Shown here one piece after another: positions 1 to 13,429 of a DNA stretch of 64,000 nt. The stretch covers positions 1 to 64,000 of the forward strand of contig RQOL01000468.1 of assembly GCA_013076295.1 (NCBI GenBank), given 5' to 3'. Position 1 is the stretch's first letter. Each line of letters begins with the position of its first letter. A program made the translations under genes and the position numbers. Source of the DNA: Sanderia malayensis. Lineage: Eukaryota > Cnidaria > Scyphozoa > Semaeostomeae > Pelagiidae. Under the pieces are notes generated by a model, which searched no databases, was not told the origin of the DNA, and was given only the letters and a program-made list of their open reading frames with translations.

Positions 1-219
1 TTGTCTTTTATCTTCATCATGGTCTTTATAACTGGAACAGAGTTGCTGCTGAACATTGTCCTTTAGCATCATTGCGGTTTTTATCCTCATTGCTAGAAGA
101 GTTCAATGCTGAAAATTGTCTTGTATCATCATTGGGTCTTTATTAACTGGAAAGAGTTGCTCCTGAACATTGTTTTTATCATCATCCGCGCTTATTATTA
201 ATTGGAGAAGAGTTGCTGC

Positions 220-3200
220 TGAACATTGTTTTTTGTCGTCATTCCGTCGTTATTAACTGGAGAAAGTGCTGCTAAAGATTGTCTTTATCGTCATTGGGAC
301 ATTTTTCTCTGGAGAAAAGATACTGCTGAACATTGTCTTTTATCGTCATTGGTCTTTATAGCTGGAGAAGAGTTGCTGCTGAACTTGTTCTTCATCATAA
401 TTCGGTCTTTATTAACTGGGGAAGAGTTGGCTAATGAAAATTTTTTTTAGCGTTATTGAGTCTTTATTACTGGAGAAGGGTTGCTGCAGACTATTGTCTT
501 TTATCGTCATTGGGTCTTTATTATCTGGAGAATAGTTGCTGCTGAACATTGTTTCTTATCATCATTGCGTCTTCATTAACTGGAAAAGAGTCGCTGCTGA
601 ACCTTGTTCTTCATCATCATTTGGTCTTTATTAACTGGGGAAAAGTTGCCCCTACTGCACATTGTTTTTTATCGTCATTGCGTCGTTATTTACTGGGGAC
701 GAGTTGCTGCTAAAGATTGTCTATTATCGTCATTGAGTCTTTATTATCTGGAGAATAGTTGCTGCTGAACATTTTTTTTATCCTCATTGCGTCTTTTATT
801 AGCTAGAGAAGAGTTGCTGCTGAACATTTTCTTTTATCATCATCGCGTTATTATTAATTGCAGAAGAGTTGCTGCTGAACATTGTTGTTTATCGTCATTG
901 CGTCGTTATTAACTGGGGAAGAGTTGCTGCTAAAGATTGTCTTTTATCGTCACTGGGTCTTTATTATCTGGAGAATAGTTGCTGCTGAACATTGTTTTTT
1001 ATCATCATTGCGTCTTTATTAGCTAGAGAAGAGTTGTTGCTGAACATTGTCTTTTATCGTCATTGGGTGTTTATTACCTGGAGAATAGTTACTGCTTAAC
1101 ATTGTCTTTTCGCGTCATTGAGCCCTTTTTACTGTAGAAGAGTTGCTGCTGAACATTGTCTTATATCGTCATTGGGTGTTTATTACAGGAGAAGACTTGC
1201 TGCGGAACATTGTTTTTTATCATCATTGCGTCTTTATTAACTGGAAAAAAGTTGCTGCTAAAGATTGTCTTTTATCGTCGTTGGGTCTTTATTATCTGGA
1301 GAATAGTTGCTGTGGAACATTGTTTCTATCATCATTGCGTCTTCATTAACTGGAAAAGAGTCGCTGCTGAACCTTGTTCTTCATCATCATTTGGTCTTCA
1401 TTAACTGGGGAAGAGTTGCGCTACTGAACATTGTTTTTATCGCCACTGAGCCTAATTACTGGAGAAGGGTTGCTGCAGAACATTGTCTTTTATCGTCATT
1501 GGGTCTTTATTACTAGTGAAGAGTTGCTGCTGCACATTGTCTTTTATCATCGTTGGGTCCCTTATTACTGGAGAAGAGTTGCTGCTGAACATTGTCCTTG
1601 ATCGTCTTTGGGTCTTTGTTACAGGAGAAGACTTGCTGCTGAACATTGTTTTTTATCATCATTGCGTCTTTATTAACTGGAAAAAAGTTGCTGCTAAAGA
1701 TTGTCTTTTATCGTCATTGGGTCTTTATTATCTGGAGAATAGTTGCTGGCTGAACATTGTTTTTATCATCATTAAGTCTTTATTAGCTAGAGAAGAGTTG
1801 TTGCTGAACATTGTCTTTTATCGTCATTGGGTCTTTTTTGCTGGAGAAGAGTGGCTGCTCACATTATCTTTTATCGTCATTGAGTCTTTATTATCTAGAG
1901 AAATGATACTGCTGAACATTGTCTTTTATCTTCATTGGGTCTTTATAACTGGAAAAGAGTTGCTGATGAACCTTGTTCTTCATCATCATTGGTCTTAATT
2001 AACTGGGGAAGAGTTGCGCTACTGAAAATTGTTTTTTAGCGTCATTGAGTCTTTATTACTGGAGAAGGGTTGCTGCAGAACATTGTCTTTTATCGTCATT
2101 GGGTCTTTATTAGCTGGAGAAGAATTGCTGCTGAACATTGTCTTTTATCATCATTGCGTCTTTATTAACTGGAGAAGAGTTGCTGCTGAACACTATCTTT
2201 TATCGCCATTGGGTCTTTATTATCTGGAGAAAGGATGCTGCTGAACAATTTGTTTTATCGTCACTGGGTCCTTATTACTGGAGAAGAGTTGCTGCTGAAC
2301 ATTGTCCTTTACAATCATTGTGCCTTTACTACTGGAGAAGAGTTGCTGCTGAACATTGTCTTTTATCATCATTGCCTCTTCATTAACTGGGAAATAAGTC
2401 GCTGCTGAACCTTGTTCTTCATCATCATTTGGTCTTTATTAATGGGGAAAAGTTGCGCTACTGAACATTGTTATTTATCGTCATTGAGTCTTTATTACTG
2501 GAGAAAGTTTGGTGCTGAACATTGTCTTTTATCGCCATTGCGTTGTTATTAACTGGAGATGAGTTGCTGCTAAGCATTGTCTTTTATGGTCATCGGGTTT
2601 TTTATTACTGGAGAAAAACTGCTGCTGAACATTGTCGTTTATCATCATTGCGTCTTTATTAACTGGAAAAGAGTTGCTGCTGAACATTGTCTTCTATCGT
2701 CACTGGGTCTTTTTTACTGGAGAAGACTTGCTGCTGAACATTGTCTTTTATCATGATTGGGACTTTTTTACTCTGAAGAGTTGCTGCTGAACATTGTCTT
2801 TTATCTTCATTGCGTCTTTATTACCTGGAGAGTAGTTACTGCTGAATATTGTCTTTTCTCGTAATTGAGCCCTTATTACTGTAGGAGAGTTGCTGCAGAA
2901 CATTGTTCTTTTATCATCAATGCGTCTTTATTAACTGGAGAAGAGTTGCTGCTGAACATTGTTTTTTATCATCATTCCGTCTTTTTTACTGTAGAAGAGT
3001 TGCTGGAGAACATTGTCTTTTATCGTAATTGGGTCTTTATTACTGGAGAACAGGTGCTGCTGAACATTGTCTTTTATCATGATTGGGTCTTAATTACTGT
3101 GAAGAGTTGCTGCTGAACATTGTCTTTTATCATCATTGCGTCTTTATTAACTGGAGAAGAGTTGCTGCTGAACATTGTTTTTTATCGTCATTGCGTCGTT

Positions 3201-6200
3201 ATTAACTGGAAAAGAGTTGCTGCTAAACATTGTCTTTTACCGTCATTGGGTTTTTATTACTGGGAAAAAGCTGCTGCTGAAAACTGTCTTTCATCATCCT
3301 TGGGTCTTTTTTATCTGGAGAAAAGTTGCTGCTGAACATTGTATTTTATCATCATTGCGTCTTTATTAACTGGAGAAGAGTTGCTGCTGAACATTGTCTT
3401 TTATTGTCATTGGGTCTTTATTACTGGAGAGCAGGTGCTGCTGAACATTGTCTTTTATCATGATTGGGTCTTTTTTATTGTGAAGAGTTGCTGCTGAACA
3501 TTGTTATTTATCATCATTGCGTCTTTATTAACTGGAGAAGAGTTGCTGCTGAACCTTGTTCTTCATCATCATTTGGTATTTATTAACTGGGGAAAAGTTG
3601 CGCTACTGAACATTGTTTTTTATCGTCATTGCGTCGTTATTAACTGGGGAAGAGTTGCTGCTAAAGATTGTCTATTATCGTCATTGGGTCTTTATTATCT
3701 GGAGAATAGTTGCTGCTGAACATTTTTTTTATCCTCATTGCGTCTTTATTAGCTAGAGAAGAGTTGCTGCTGAACATTGTTTTTTATCATCATTGCGTCT
3801 TTATTAGCTAGAGAAGAGTTGTTGCTGAACATTGTCTTTTATAGTCATTGGGTGTTTATTACCTGGAGAATAGTTACTGCTTAACATTGTCTTTTCGCGT
3901 CATTGAGCCCTTTTTACTGTAGAAGAGTTGCTGCTGAACATTGTCTTATATCGTCATTGGGTGTTTATTAACTGGAAAAGAGTTGCTCCTGAACATTGTC
4001 TTTTATCATCATCGCCTTATTATTAATTGGAGAAGAGTTGCTGCTGAACATTGTTTTTTATCGTCATTGCGTCGTTATTAACTGGAGAAGAGTTGCTGCT
4101 AAAGATTGTCTTTTATCGTCATTGGGACATTTTTATCTGGAGAAAAGATACTGCTGAACATTGTCTTTTATCGTCATTGGGTCTTTATAGCTGGAGAAGA
4201 GTTGCTGCTGAAACTTGTTCTTCATCATCATTCGGTCTTTATTAACTGGGGAAGAGTTGCGCTAATAAAAATTGTTTTTTAGCGTCATTGAGTCTTTATT
4301 ACTGGAGAAGGGTTGCTGCAGACTATTGTCTTTTATCGTCATTGGGTCTGTATTATCTGGAGAATAGTTGCTGCTGAACATTGTTTCTTATCATCATTGC
4401 GTCTTCATTAACTGGAAAAGAGTCGCTGCTGAACCTTGTTCTTCATCATCATTTGGTCTTTATTAACTGGGGAAAAGTTGCGCTACTGCACATTGTTTTT
4501 TATCGTCATTGCGTCGTTATTAACTGGGGAAGAGTTGCTGCTAAAGATTGTCTATTATCGTCATTGGGTCTTTATTATCTGGAGAATAGTTGCTGCTGAA
4601 CAATTTTTTTTATCCTCATTGCGTCTTTATTAGCTAGAGTAGAGTTGCTGCTGAACATTGTTTTTTATCGTCATTCCGTCGTTATTAACTGGAGAAAAGT
4701 TGCTGCTAAAGATTGTCTTTTATCGTCATTGGGACATTTTTATCTGGAGAAAAGATACTGCTGAACATTGTCTTTTATCGTCATTGGTTCTTTATAGCTG
4801 GAGAAGAGTTGCTGCTGAACCTTGTTCTTCATCATAATTCGGTCTTTATTAACTGGGGAAGAGTTGCGCTAATGAAAATTTTTTTTAGCGTTATTGAGTC
4901 TTTATTACTGGAGAAGGGTTGCTGCAGACTATTGTCTTTTATCGTCATTGGGTCTTTATTATCTGGAGAATAGTTGCTGCTGAACATTGTTTCTTATCAT
5001 CATTGCGTCTTCATTAACTGGAAAAGAGTCGCTGCTGAACCTTGTTCTTCATCATCATTTGGTCTTTATTAACTGGGGAAAAGTTGCCCTACTGCACATT
5101 GTTTTTTATCGTCATTGCGTCGTTATTTACTGGGGAAGAGTTGCTGCTAAAGATTGTCTATTATCGTCATTGAGTCTTTATTATCTGGAGAATAGTTGCT
5201 GCTGAACATTTTTTTTTATCCTCATTGCGTCTTTATTAGCTAGAGAAGAGTTGCTGCTGAACATTTTCTTTTATCATCATCGCGTTATTATTAATTGCAG
5301 AAGAGTTGCTGCTGAACATTGTTTTTATCGTCATTGCGTCGTTATTAACTGGGGAAGAGTTGCTGCTAAAGATTGTCTTTTATCGTCACTGGGTCTTTAT
5401 TATCTGGAGAATAGTTGCTGCTGAACATTGTTTTTTATCATCATTGCGTCTTTATTAGCTAGAGAAGAGTTGTTGCTGAACATTGTCTTTTATCGTCATT
5501 GGGTGTTTATTACCTGGAGAATAGTTACTGCTTAACATTGTCTTTTCGCGTCATTGAGCCCTTTTTACTGTAGAAGAGTTGCTGCTGAACATTGTCTTAT
5601 ATCGTCATTGGGTGTTTATTACAGGAGAAGACTTGCTGCGGAACATTGTTTTTTATCATCATTGCGTCTTTATTAACTGGAAAAAAGTTGCTGCTAAAGA
5701 TTGTCTTTTATCGTCGTTGGGTCTTTATTATCTGGAGAATAGTTGCTGTGGAACATTGTTTCTTATCATCATTGCGTCTTCATTAACTGGAAAAGAGTCG
5801 CTGCTGAACCTTGTTCTTCATCATCATTTGGTCTTCATTAACTGGGGAAGAGTTGCGCTACTGAACATTGTTTTTATCGCCACTGAGCCTAATTACTGGA
5901 GAAGGGTTGCTGCAGAACATTGTCTTTTATCGTCATTGGGTCTTTATTACTAGTGAAGAGTTGCTGCTGCACATTGTCTTTTATCATCGTTGGGTCCTTA
6001 TTACTGGAGAAGAGTTGCTGCTGAACATTGTCTTTGATCGTCTTTGGGTCTTTGTTACAGGAGAAGACTTGCTGCTGAACATTGTTTTTTATCATCATTG
6101 CGTCTTTATTAACTGGAAAAAAGTTGCTGCTAAAGATTGTATTTTATCGTCATTGGGTCTTTATTATCTGGAGAATAGTTGCTGCTGAACATTGTTTTTA

Positions 6201-9080
6201 TCATCATTAAGTCTTTATTAGCTAGAGAAGAGTTGTTGCTGAACATTGTCTTTTATCGTCATTGGGTCTTTTTTGCTGGAGAAGAGTGGCTGCTCAACAT
6301 TATCTTTTATCGTCATTGAGTCTTTATTATCTGGAGAAATGATACTGCTGAACATTGTCTTTTATCTTCATTGGGTCTTTATAACTGGAAAAGAGTTGCT
6401 GATGAACCTTGTTCTTCATCATCATTGGGTCTTAATTAACTGGGGAAGAGTTGCGCTACTGAAAAATGTTTTTTAGCGTCATTGAGTCTTTATTACTGGA
6501 GAAGGGTTGCTGCAGAACATTGTCTTTTATCGTCATTGGGTCTTTATTAGCTGGAGAAGAATTGCTGCTGAACATTGTCTTTTATCATCATTGCGTCTTT
6601 ATTAACTGGAGAAGAGTTGCTGCTGAACACTATCTTTTATCGCCATTGGGTCTTTATTATCTGGAGAAAGGATGCTGCTGAACAATTTGTTTTATCGTCA
6701 CTGGGTCCTTATTACTGGAGAAGAGTTGCTGCCGAACATTGTCCTTTACAATCATTGTGCCTTTACTACTGGAGAAGAGTTGCTGCTGAACATTGTCTTT
6801 TATCATCATTGCCTCTTCATTAACTGGAAATAAGTCGCTGCTGAACCTTGTTCTTCATCATCATTTGGTCTTTATTAAATGGGGAAAAGTTGCGCTACTG
6901 AACATTGTTATTTATCGTCATTGAGTCTTTATTACTGGAGAAAGTTTGGTGCTCAACATTGTCTTTTATCGCCATTGCGTTGTTATTAACTGGAGATGAG
7001 TTGCTGCTAAGCATTGTCTTTTATGGTCATCGGGTTTTTATTACTGGAGAAAAACTGCTGCTGAACATTGTCGTTTATCATCATTGCGTCTTTATTAACT
7101 GGAAAAGAGTTGCTGCTGAACATTGTCTTCTATCGTCACTGGGTCTTTTTTACTGGAGAAGACTTGCTGCTGAACATTGTCTTTTATCATGATTGGGACT
7201 TTTTTACTCTGAAGAATTGCTGCTGAACATTGTCTTTTATCTTCATTGCGTCTTTATTACCTGGAGAGTAGTTACTGCTGAATATTGTCTTTTCTCGTAA
7301 TTGAGCCCTTATTACTGTAGGAGAGTTGCTGCAGAACATTGTTCTTTTATCATCAATGCGTCTTTATTAACTGGAGAAGAGTTGCTGCTGAACATTGTTT
7401 TTTATCATCATTCCGTCTTTTTTACTGTAGAAGAGTTGCTGGAGAACATTGTCTTTTATCGTAATTGGGTCTTTATTACTGGAGAACAGGTGCTGCTGAA
7501 CATTGTCTTTTATCATGATTGGGTCTTAATTACTGTGAAGAGTTGCTGCTGAACATTGTCTTTTATCATCATTGCGTCTTTATTAACTGGAGAAGAGTTG
7601 CTGCTGAACATTGTTTTTTATCGTCATTGCGTCGTTATTAACTGGAAAAGAGTTGCTGCTAAACATTGTCTTTTACCGTCATTGGGTTTTTATTACTGGG
7701 AAAAAGCTGCTGCTGAAAACTGTCTTTCATCATCCTTGGGTCTTTTTTATCTGGAGAAAAGTTGCTGCTGAACATTGTATTTTATCATCATTGCGTCTTT
7801 ATTAACTGGAGAAGAGTTGCTGCTGAACATTGTCTTTTATTGTCATTGGGTCTTTATTACTGGAGAGCAGGTGCTGCTGAACATTGTCTTTTATCATGAT
7901 TGGGTCTTTTTTATTGTGAAGAGTTGCTGCTGAACATTGTTATTTATCATCATTGCGTCTTTATTAACTGGAGAAGAGTTGCTGCTGAACCTTGTTCTTC
8001 ATCATCATTTGGTATTTATTAACTGGGGAAAAGTTGCGCTACTGAACATTGTTTTTTATCGTCATTGCGTCGTTATTAACTGGGGAAGAGTTGCTGCTAA
8101 AGATTGTCTATTATCGTCATTGGGTCTTTATTATCTGGAGAATAGTTGCTGCTGAACATTTTTTTTATCCTCATTGCGTCTTTATTAGCTAGAGAAGAGT
8201 TGCTGCTGAACATTGTTTTTTATCATCATTGCGTCTTTATTAGCTAGAGAAGAGTTGTTGCTGAACATTGTCTTTTATAGTCATTGGGTGTTTATTACCT
8301 GGAGAATAGTTACTGCTTAACATTGTCTTTTCGCGTCATTGAGCCCTTTTTACTGTAGAAGAGTTGCTGCTGAACATTGTCTTATATCGTCATTGGGTGT
8401 TTATTAACTGGAAAAGAGTTGCTCCTGAACATTGTCTTTTATCATCATCGCCTTATTATTAATTGGAGAAGAGTTGCTGCTGAACATTGTTTTTTATCGT
8501 CATTGCGTCGTTATTAACTGGAGAAGAGTTGCTGCTAAAGATTGTCTTTTATCGTCATTGGGACATTTTTATCTGGAGAAAAGATACTGCTGAACATTGT
8601 CTTTTATCGTCATTGGGTCTTTATAGCTGGAGAAGAGTTGCTGCTGAAACTTGTTCTTCATCATCATTCGGTCTTTATTAACTGGGGAAGAGTTGCGCTA
8701 ATAAAAATTGTTTTTTAGCGTCATTGAGTCTTTATTACTGGAGAAGGGTTGCTGCAGACTATTGTCTTTTATCGTCATTGGGTCTGTATTATCTGGAGAA
8801 TAGTTGCTGCTGAACATTGTTTCTTATCATCATTGCGTCTTCATTAACTGGAAAAGAGTCGCTGCTGAACCTTGTTCTTCATCATCATTTGGTCTTTATT
8901 AACTGGGGAAAAGTTGCGCTACTGCACATTGTTTTTTATCGTCATTGCGTCGTTATTAACTGGGGAAGAGTTGCTGCTAAAGATTGTCTATTATCGTCAT
9001 TGGGTCTTTATTATCTGGAGAATAGTTGCTGCTGAACAATTTTTTTTATCCTCATTGCGTCTTTATTAGCTAGAGTAGAG
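220..9080. repeat. Higher-order duplication, period about 4,436 bp
   Basis: The monomer order and private variants of about 220-4,645 recur at about 4,655-9,080 with an offset of 4,433-4,437 bp. Landmarks that move together include the CCGTCG variant at about 244 and 4,677, open frames beginning at 1,143 and 5,579, those at 2,865 and 7,301, and those at 4,051 and 8,487. The copies differ by scattered single bases and 1-bp indels. This is a tandem segmental duplication of about 80 monomers, so it is much younger than the monomer array itself. Edges are estimated by eye and could be off by one monomer. Confidence 0.9.
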
Positions 9081-9748
9081 TTGCTGCTGAACATTGTTTT
9101 TTATCATCATTGCGTCTTTATTAGCCAGAGAAGAGTTGTTGCTGAACATTGTCTTTTATCGTCATTGGGTGTTTATTACCTGGAGAATAGTTACTGCTTA
9201 ACATTGTCTTTTCGCGTCATTGAGCCCTTTTTACTGTAGAAGAGTTGCTGCTGAACATTGTCTTATATCGTCATTGGGTCTTTGTTACAGGAGAAGACTT
9301 GCTGCTGAACATTGTTTTTTATCATCATTGCGTCTTTATTAACTGGAAAAAAGTTGCTGCTAAAGATTGTCTTTTATCGTCATTGGGTCTTTATTATCTG
9401 GAGAATAGTTGCTGCTGAACATTGTTTTTATCATCATTTGGTCTTTATTAACTGGGTAAAAGTTGGGCTACTGAACATTGTTTTTTATCGTCATTGAGTC
9501 TTTATTACTGGAGAAGGTTTGGTGCTGAACATTGTCTTTTATCGCCATTGCGTCGTTATTAACTGGAGATGAGTTGCTGCTAAACATTTTCTTTTATCGT
9601 CATCGGGTCTTTATTACTGGAGAAAAGCTGCTGCTGAACATTGTCTTTTATCATCATTGCGTCTTTATTAACTGGAGACGAATTGCTGCTGAACATTGTC
9701 TTTTATCGTCACTGGGTCTTTATTACTGGAGAAGAGTTGCTGCTGAAC

Positions 9749-9753
9749 ATTGT
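9749..9753. repeat. LINE target-site duplication, left copy
   Basis: ATTGT ends the satellite on the left of the LINE and is repeated at 10,914-10,918 where the satellite resumes. Joining the two flanks with one ATTGT gives a normal monomer, GAACATTGTCTTTTATC, as seen uninterrupted near 16,335. The duplication is short, so chance is possible, but the flanking monomer continuity supports it. Confidence 0.7.
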
Positions 9754-10913
9754 TTACTTAGGTTTACTTAGGTGTTCCTCGAACGCAGGCCTCAGGCCTC
9801 TATATTCGACTCTAGCTTCTTCACAACACCAGGTGGGGCTGCCTTGTAATTGTAGAGAATATCTTCATTCTTCCAGTGTTTGTCTAGTCTGTTTTCAAAG
9901 CTATTCACACTTGGTGCACATACTATGTTTTCTGTGAGAGAGTTCCATGGTGTTATAATTCTGTGACTAAATGAATGGTGGCCTATTTCCTTATTTGCTC
10001 TTGTTTTGTATAATTTTTTGCTGTGGCCCCGGGTTTGCATATTTTGACTTGTTTGTAATTCAATTGCCACATCTGGGTCATAAGTGTTAAATTGTTTGTA
10101 AGTGTCAATCATGTCTCCTCTTAATCTACGATACGCCAAACTCGGCAGTTCCAATTTCTCAATCTTTCCTCATAACTCATGTTTCGTAGTGTTGGAATAA
10201 GTTTTGTAGCTCTTCTTTGGACATTTTCTAAAGCTGTGGTATCTTTAATTAAATGCGGTTGCCACACCTGAACGGCATATTCCAAGTAAGGCCTCACAAA
10301 AGCTTTATAGAGATACTTGAAAATTTCCTCATTAAGGCAACTGAAAGTTCTCCTTATTAGTGACATTATTGGTTTGCCTTATTTATCTTTTCATGAATGT
10401 GGTTTTGGAAAGTTAATTGTGAGTCAATTGTTACTCCTAAGTCTTTTTCTCTATCAGTGTGTTCTAGTTTCTGTCCATTGATGTAATAGCTGTTCTTGTT
10501 TGCATTAGTTCCCACAGGTAATACTTTGCATTTTGCCGGATGAAACTTCAATAGCCATGTGTCAGACCACTTAATTAAGTTATCCAGGTCCTGTTGTAGT
10601 AGTTTTACATCCTGTGCAGTTTTGATTTCTTTGTAAATTTTTGTGTCATCAGCAAAAATGTAGACTGTGGAGTGATTAATAACCTCAGGTAGATCATTAA
10701 TGTAGATAATAAATAATATTGGCCCCAACACGCTCCCCTGTGGGATGCCACTAGTTACATTTTCATAATTGGAGTAACACTCATTTACACAGACACGTTG
10801 TGTTCGTCCTGATAAGAATGATGTAATCCAGTTATACACATTGCCATGTATTCCATAGCTTTTCACCTTTGCTCGTAACCTTTGGTATGGGACTTTGTCA
10901 AATACCAAAGGTT
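9754..10913 (-). mobile_element. 5'-truncated CR1/Jockey-type non-LTR retrotransposon
   Basis: This 1.16-kb block interrupts the satellite and is flanked by ATTGT duplications. It carries the C-terminal half of a LINE reverse transcriptase on the minus strand and lacks everything upstream of the FDKV motif, a 5' truncation typical of target-primed insertion. Its 3' end (left side) is two exact copies of a 10-bp unit (TTACTTAGGT on +, 9,754-9,773). Short tandem repeats in place of poly(A) are typical of CR1-like 3' ends. Clade assignment is from motif resemblance only. Confidence 0.9.
9792..10908 (-). pseudogene. LINE reverse transcriptase C-terminal fragment, frameshifted
   Basis: Three consecutive minus-strand frames make one reverse-transcriptase fragment. 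The first (10,908-10,366) has FDKVPYQRL, SGIPQGSVLGPILF and the catalytic FADD motif. The second (10,366-10,121) has the thumb region with RPYLEYAVQVW and LENVQRRATK. The third (10,154-9,792) has the C-terminal RRLRGDMIDTYK, RGHSKKL and WNSLTENIV motifs common to CR1/Jockey-like ORF2 proteins. Frames change at about 10,366, where a lost base creates TAA, and at about 10,150. No endonuclease domain remains. The copy cannot make a functional protein. The end of the third frame, PPGVVKKLESNIEA, is probably the native C-terminus. Confidence 0.9.
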
Positions 10914-13429
10914 ATTGTCTTTTATCATGATTGGGACTTTTTTACTCTGAAGAGTTGCTGCTGAACATTGTCTTTTATCATCATTGCGTCTTTATTGACT
11001 GGAGAAGAGTTGCTGCTGAACATTGTTTTTTATCATCATTGCGTCGTTATTAACTGGAAAAGAGTTGCTGCTAAACATTATCTTTTATCGTCATTGGGTC
11101 TTTATTACTGGAAAAAAGCCGCTGCTGAAACTGTCTTTCATCACCCTTGGGTCTTTATTATCTGGAGAAAAGTTGCTGCTGAACATTGTATTTTATCATC
11201 ATTGCGTCTTTATTAACTGGAGAAGAGTTGCTGCTGAACATTGTTTTTTAACGTCATTGCGTCGTTATTAACTGGAAAAGAGTTGCTGCTGAACATTGCC
11301 TTTCATCATCCTTGGGTCTTTATTATCTGGAGAAAAGTTGCTGCTGAACATTGTCTTTTATCATCATTGCGTCTTAATTAACTGGAAAAGAGTCGCTGCT
11401 GAACCTTGTTCTTCATCATCATTTGGTCTTTATTAACTGGGGAAAAGTTGCGCTACTGAACATTGTTTTTTATCGTCATTGAGTCTTTATTACTGGAGAA
11501 GGTTTGGTGCTGAACATTGTCTTTTATCGCCATTGCGTCGTTATTAACTGGAGATGAGTTGCTGCTAAACATTTTCTTTTATCGTCATCGGGTCTTTATT
11601 ACTGGAGAAAAGCTGCTGCTGAACATTGTCTTTTATCATCATTGCGTCTTTATTAACTGGAGACGAGTTGCTGCTGAACATTGTCTTTCATCATCCTTGG
11701 GTCTTTATTATCTGGAGAAAAGTTGCTGCTGAACATTGTCTTTTATCATCATTGCGTCTTAATTAACTGGAAAAGAGTCGCTGCTGAACCTTGTTCTTCA
11801 TCATCATTTGGTCTTTATTAACTGGGGAAAAGTTGCGCTACTGAACATTGTTTTTTATCGTCATTGAGTCTTTATTACTGGAGAAGGTTTGGTGCTGAAC
11901 ATTGTCTTTTATCGCCATTGCGTCGTTATTAACTGGAGATGAGTTGCTGCTAAACATTTTCTTTTATCGTCATCGGGTCTTTATTGCTGGAGAAAAGCTG
12001 CTGCTGAACATTGTTTTTTATCATCATTGCGTCTTTATTAACTGGAGACGAGTTGCTGCTGAACATTGTCTTTTATCGTCACTGGGTCTTTATTACTGGA
12101 GAAGAGTTGCTGCTGAACATTGTCTTTTATCGTCACTGGGTCTTTATTATCTGGAGAAAAGTTGCTGCTGAACATTGTATTTTATCATCATTGCGTCTTT
12201 ATTAAGTGGAGAAGAGTTGCTGCTGAACATTGTTTTTTAACGTCATTGCGTCGTTATTAACTGGAAAAGAGTTGCTGCTGAACATTGTCTTTCATCATCC
12301 TTGGGTCTTTATTATCTGGAGAAAAGTTGCTGCTGAACATTGTATTTTATCATCATTGCGTCTTTATTAAGTGGAGAAGAGTTGCTGCTGAACATTGCCA
12401 TTTATCATCATGGCGTTATTATTAATTGGAGAAGAGTTGCTGCTGAACATTGTTTTTATCGTCATTGCGTCGTTATTAACTGGGGAAGAGTTGCTGCTAA
12501 AGATTGTTATTTATCGTCACTGGGTCTTTATTATCTGGAGAATAGTTGCTGCTGAACATTGTTTTTTATCATGATTGCGTCTTTATTAGCTAGAGAAGAG
12601 TTGTTGCTGAACATTGTCTTTTATCGTCATTGGGTGTTTATTACCTGGGAATAGTTGCTGCTGAACATTGTTTTTATCATCATTAAGTCTTTATTAGCTA
12701 GAGAAGAGTTGTTGCTGAACATTGTCTTTTATCGTCATTGGGTCTTTATTATCTGGAGAATAGTTGCTGCTCAACATTGTTTTTATCATCATTAAGTCTT
12801 TATTAGCTAGAGATGAGTTGTTGCTGAACATTGTCTTTTATCGTCATTGGGTCTTTTTTGCTGGAGAAGAGTGGCTGCTCAACATTATCTTTTATCGTCA
12901 TTGAGTCTTTATTATCTGGAGAAAAGATACTGCTGAACATTGTCTTTTATCGTCATTGCTTCTTTATAGCTGGAGAAGAGTTGCTGCTGAACCTTGTTCT
13001 TCATCATCATTCGGTCTTTATTAACTGGGGAAGAGTTGCGGTAATGAAAATTTTTTTTTAGCGTTATTGAGTCTTTATTACTGGAGAAGGGTTGCTGCAG
13101 ACTATTGTCTTTTATCGTCATTGGGTCTTTAATATCTGGAGAATAGTTGCTGCTGAACATTGTTTCTTATCATCATTGCGTCTTCATTAACTAGAAAAGA
13201 GTCGCTGCTGAACCTTGTTCTTCATCATCATTTGGTCTTTATTAACTGGGGAAAAGTTGCCCTACTGCACATTGTTTTTTATCGTCATTGCGTCGTTATT
13301 AACCGGGGAAGAGTTGCTGCTAAAGATTGTCTATTATCGTCATTGAGTCTTTATTATCTGGAGAATAGTTGCTGCTGAACATTTTTTTTTATCCTCATTG
13401 CGTCTTTATTAGCTAAAGAAGAGTTGCTG

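Larger units (their letters stand above)
1..9753. repeat. 54/55-bp minisatellite array, left segment
   Basis: Tandem monomers of 53-56 bp fill this stretch and continue off the left edge. Each monomer contains a core close to GAGAAGAGTTGCTGCTGAAC, then an ATTGTCTTTTATC block, a CATCATTGCG or CGTCATTGGG block, and a TCTTTATTA block that joins the next core. Monomers with TATTAACTGG or TATTATCTGG joins are 55 bp, and those with TATTACTGG are 54 bp. No monomer has a start, splice site or codon bias that would mark a gene. The open frames seen here (the longest is 171 codons, 1,483-1,998) arise because the monomer has few stops in any frame. Its role is unknown; a satellite or heterochromatic block is the plainest reading. 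Confidence 0.97.

Noticed and set aside
1483..1998. 171-codon open frame and dozens of 60-124 codon frames in the satellite
   Set aside because: Each is a translation of stop-poor 54/55-bp monomers; frames rotate with 55-bp units, identical peptides recur in several frames, and there are no codon-level signs of selection.
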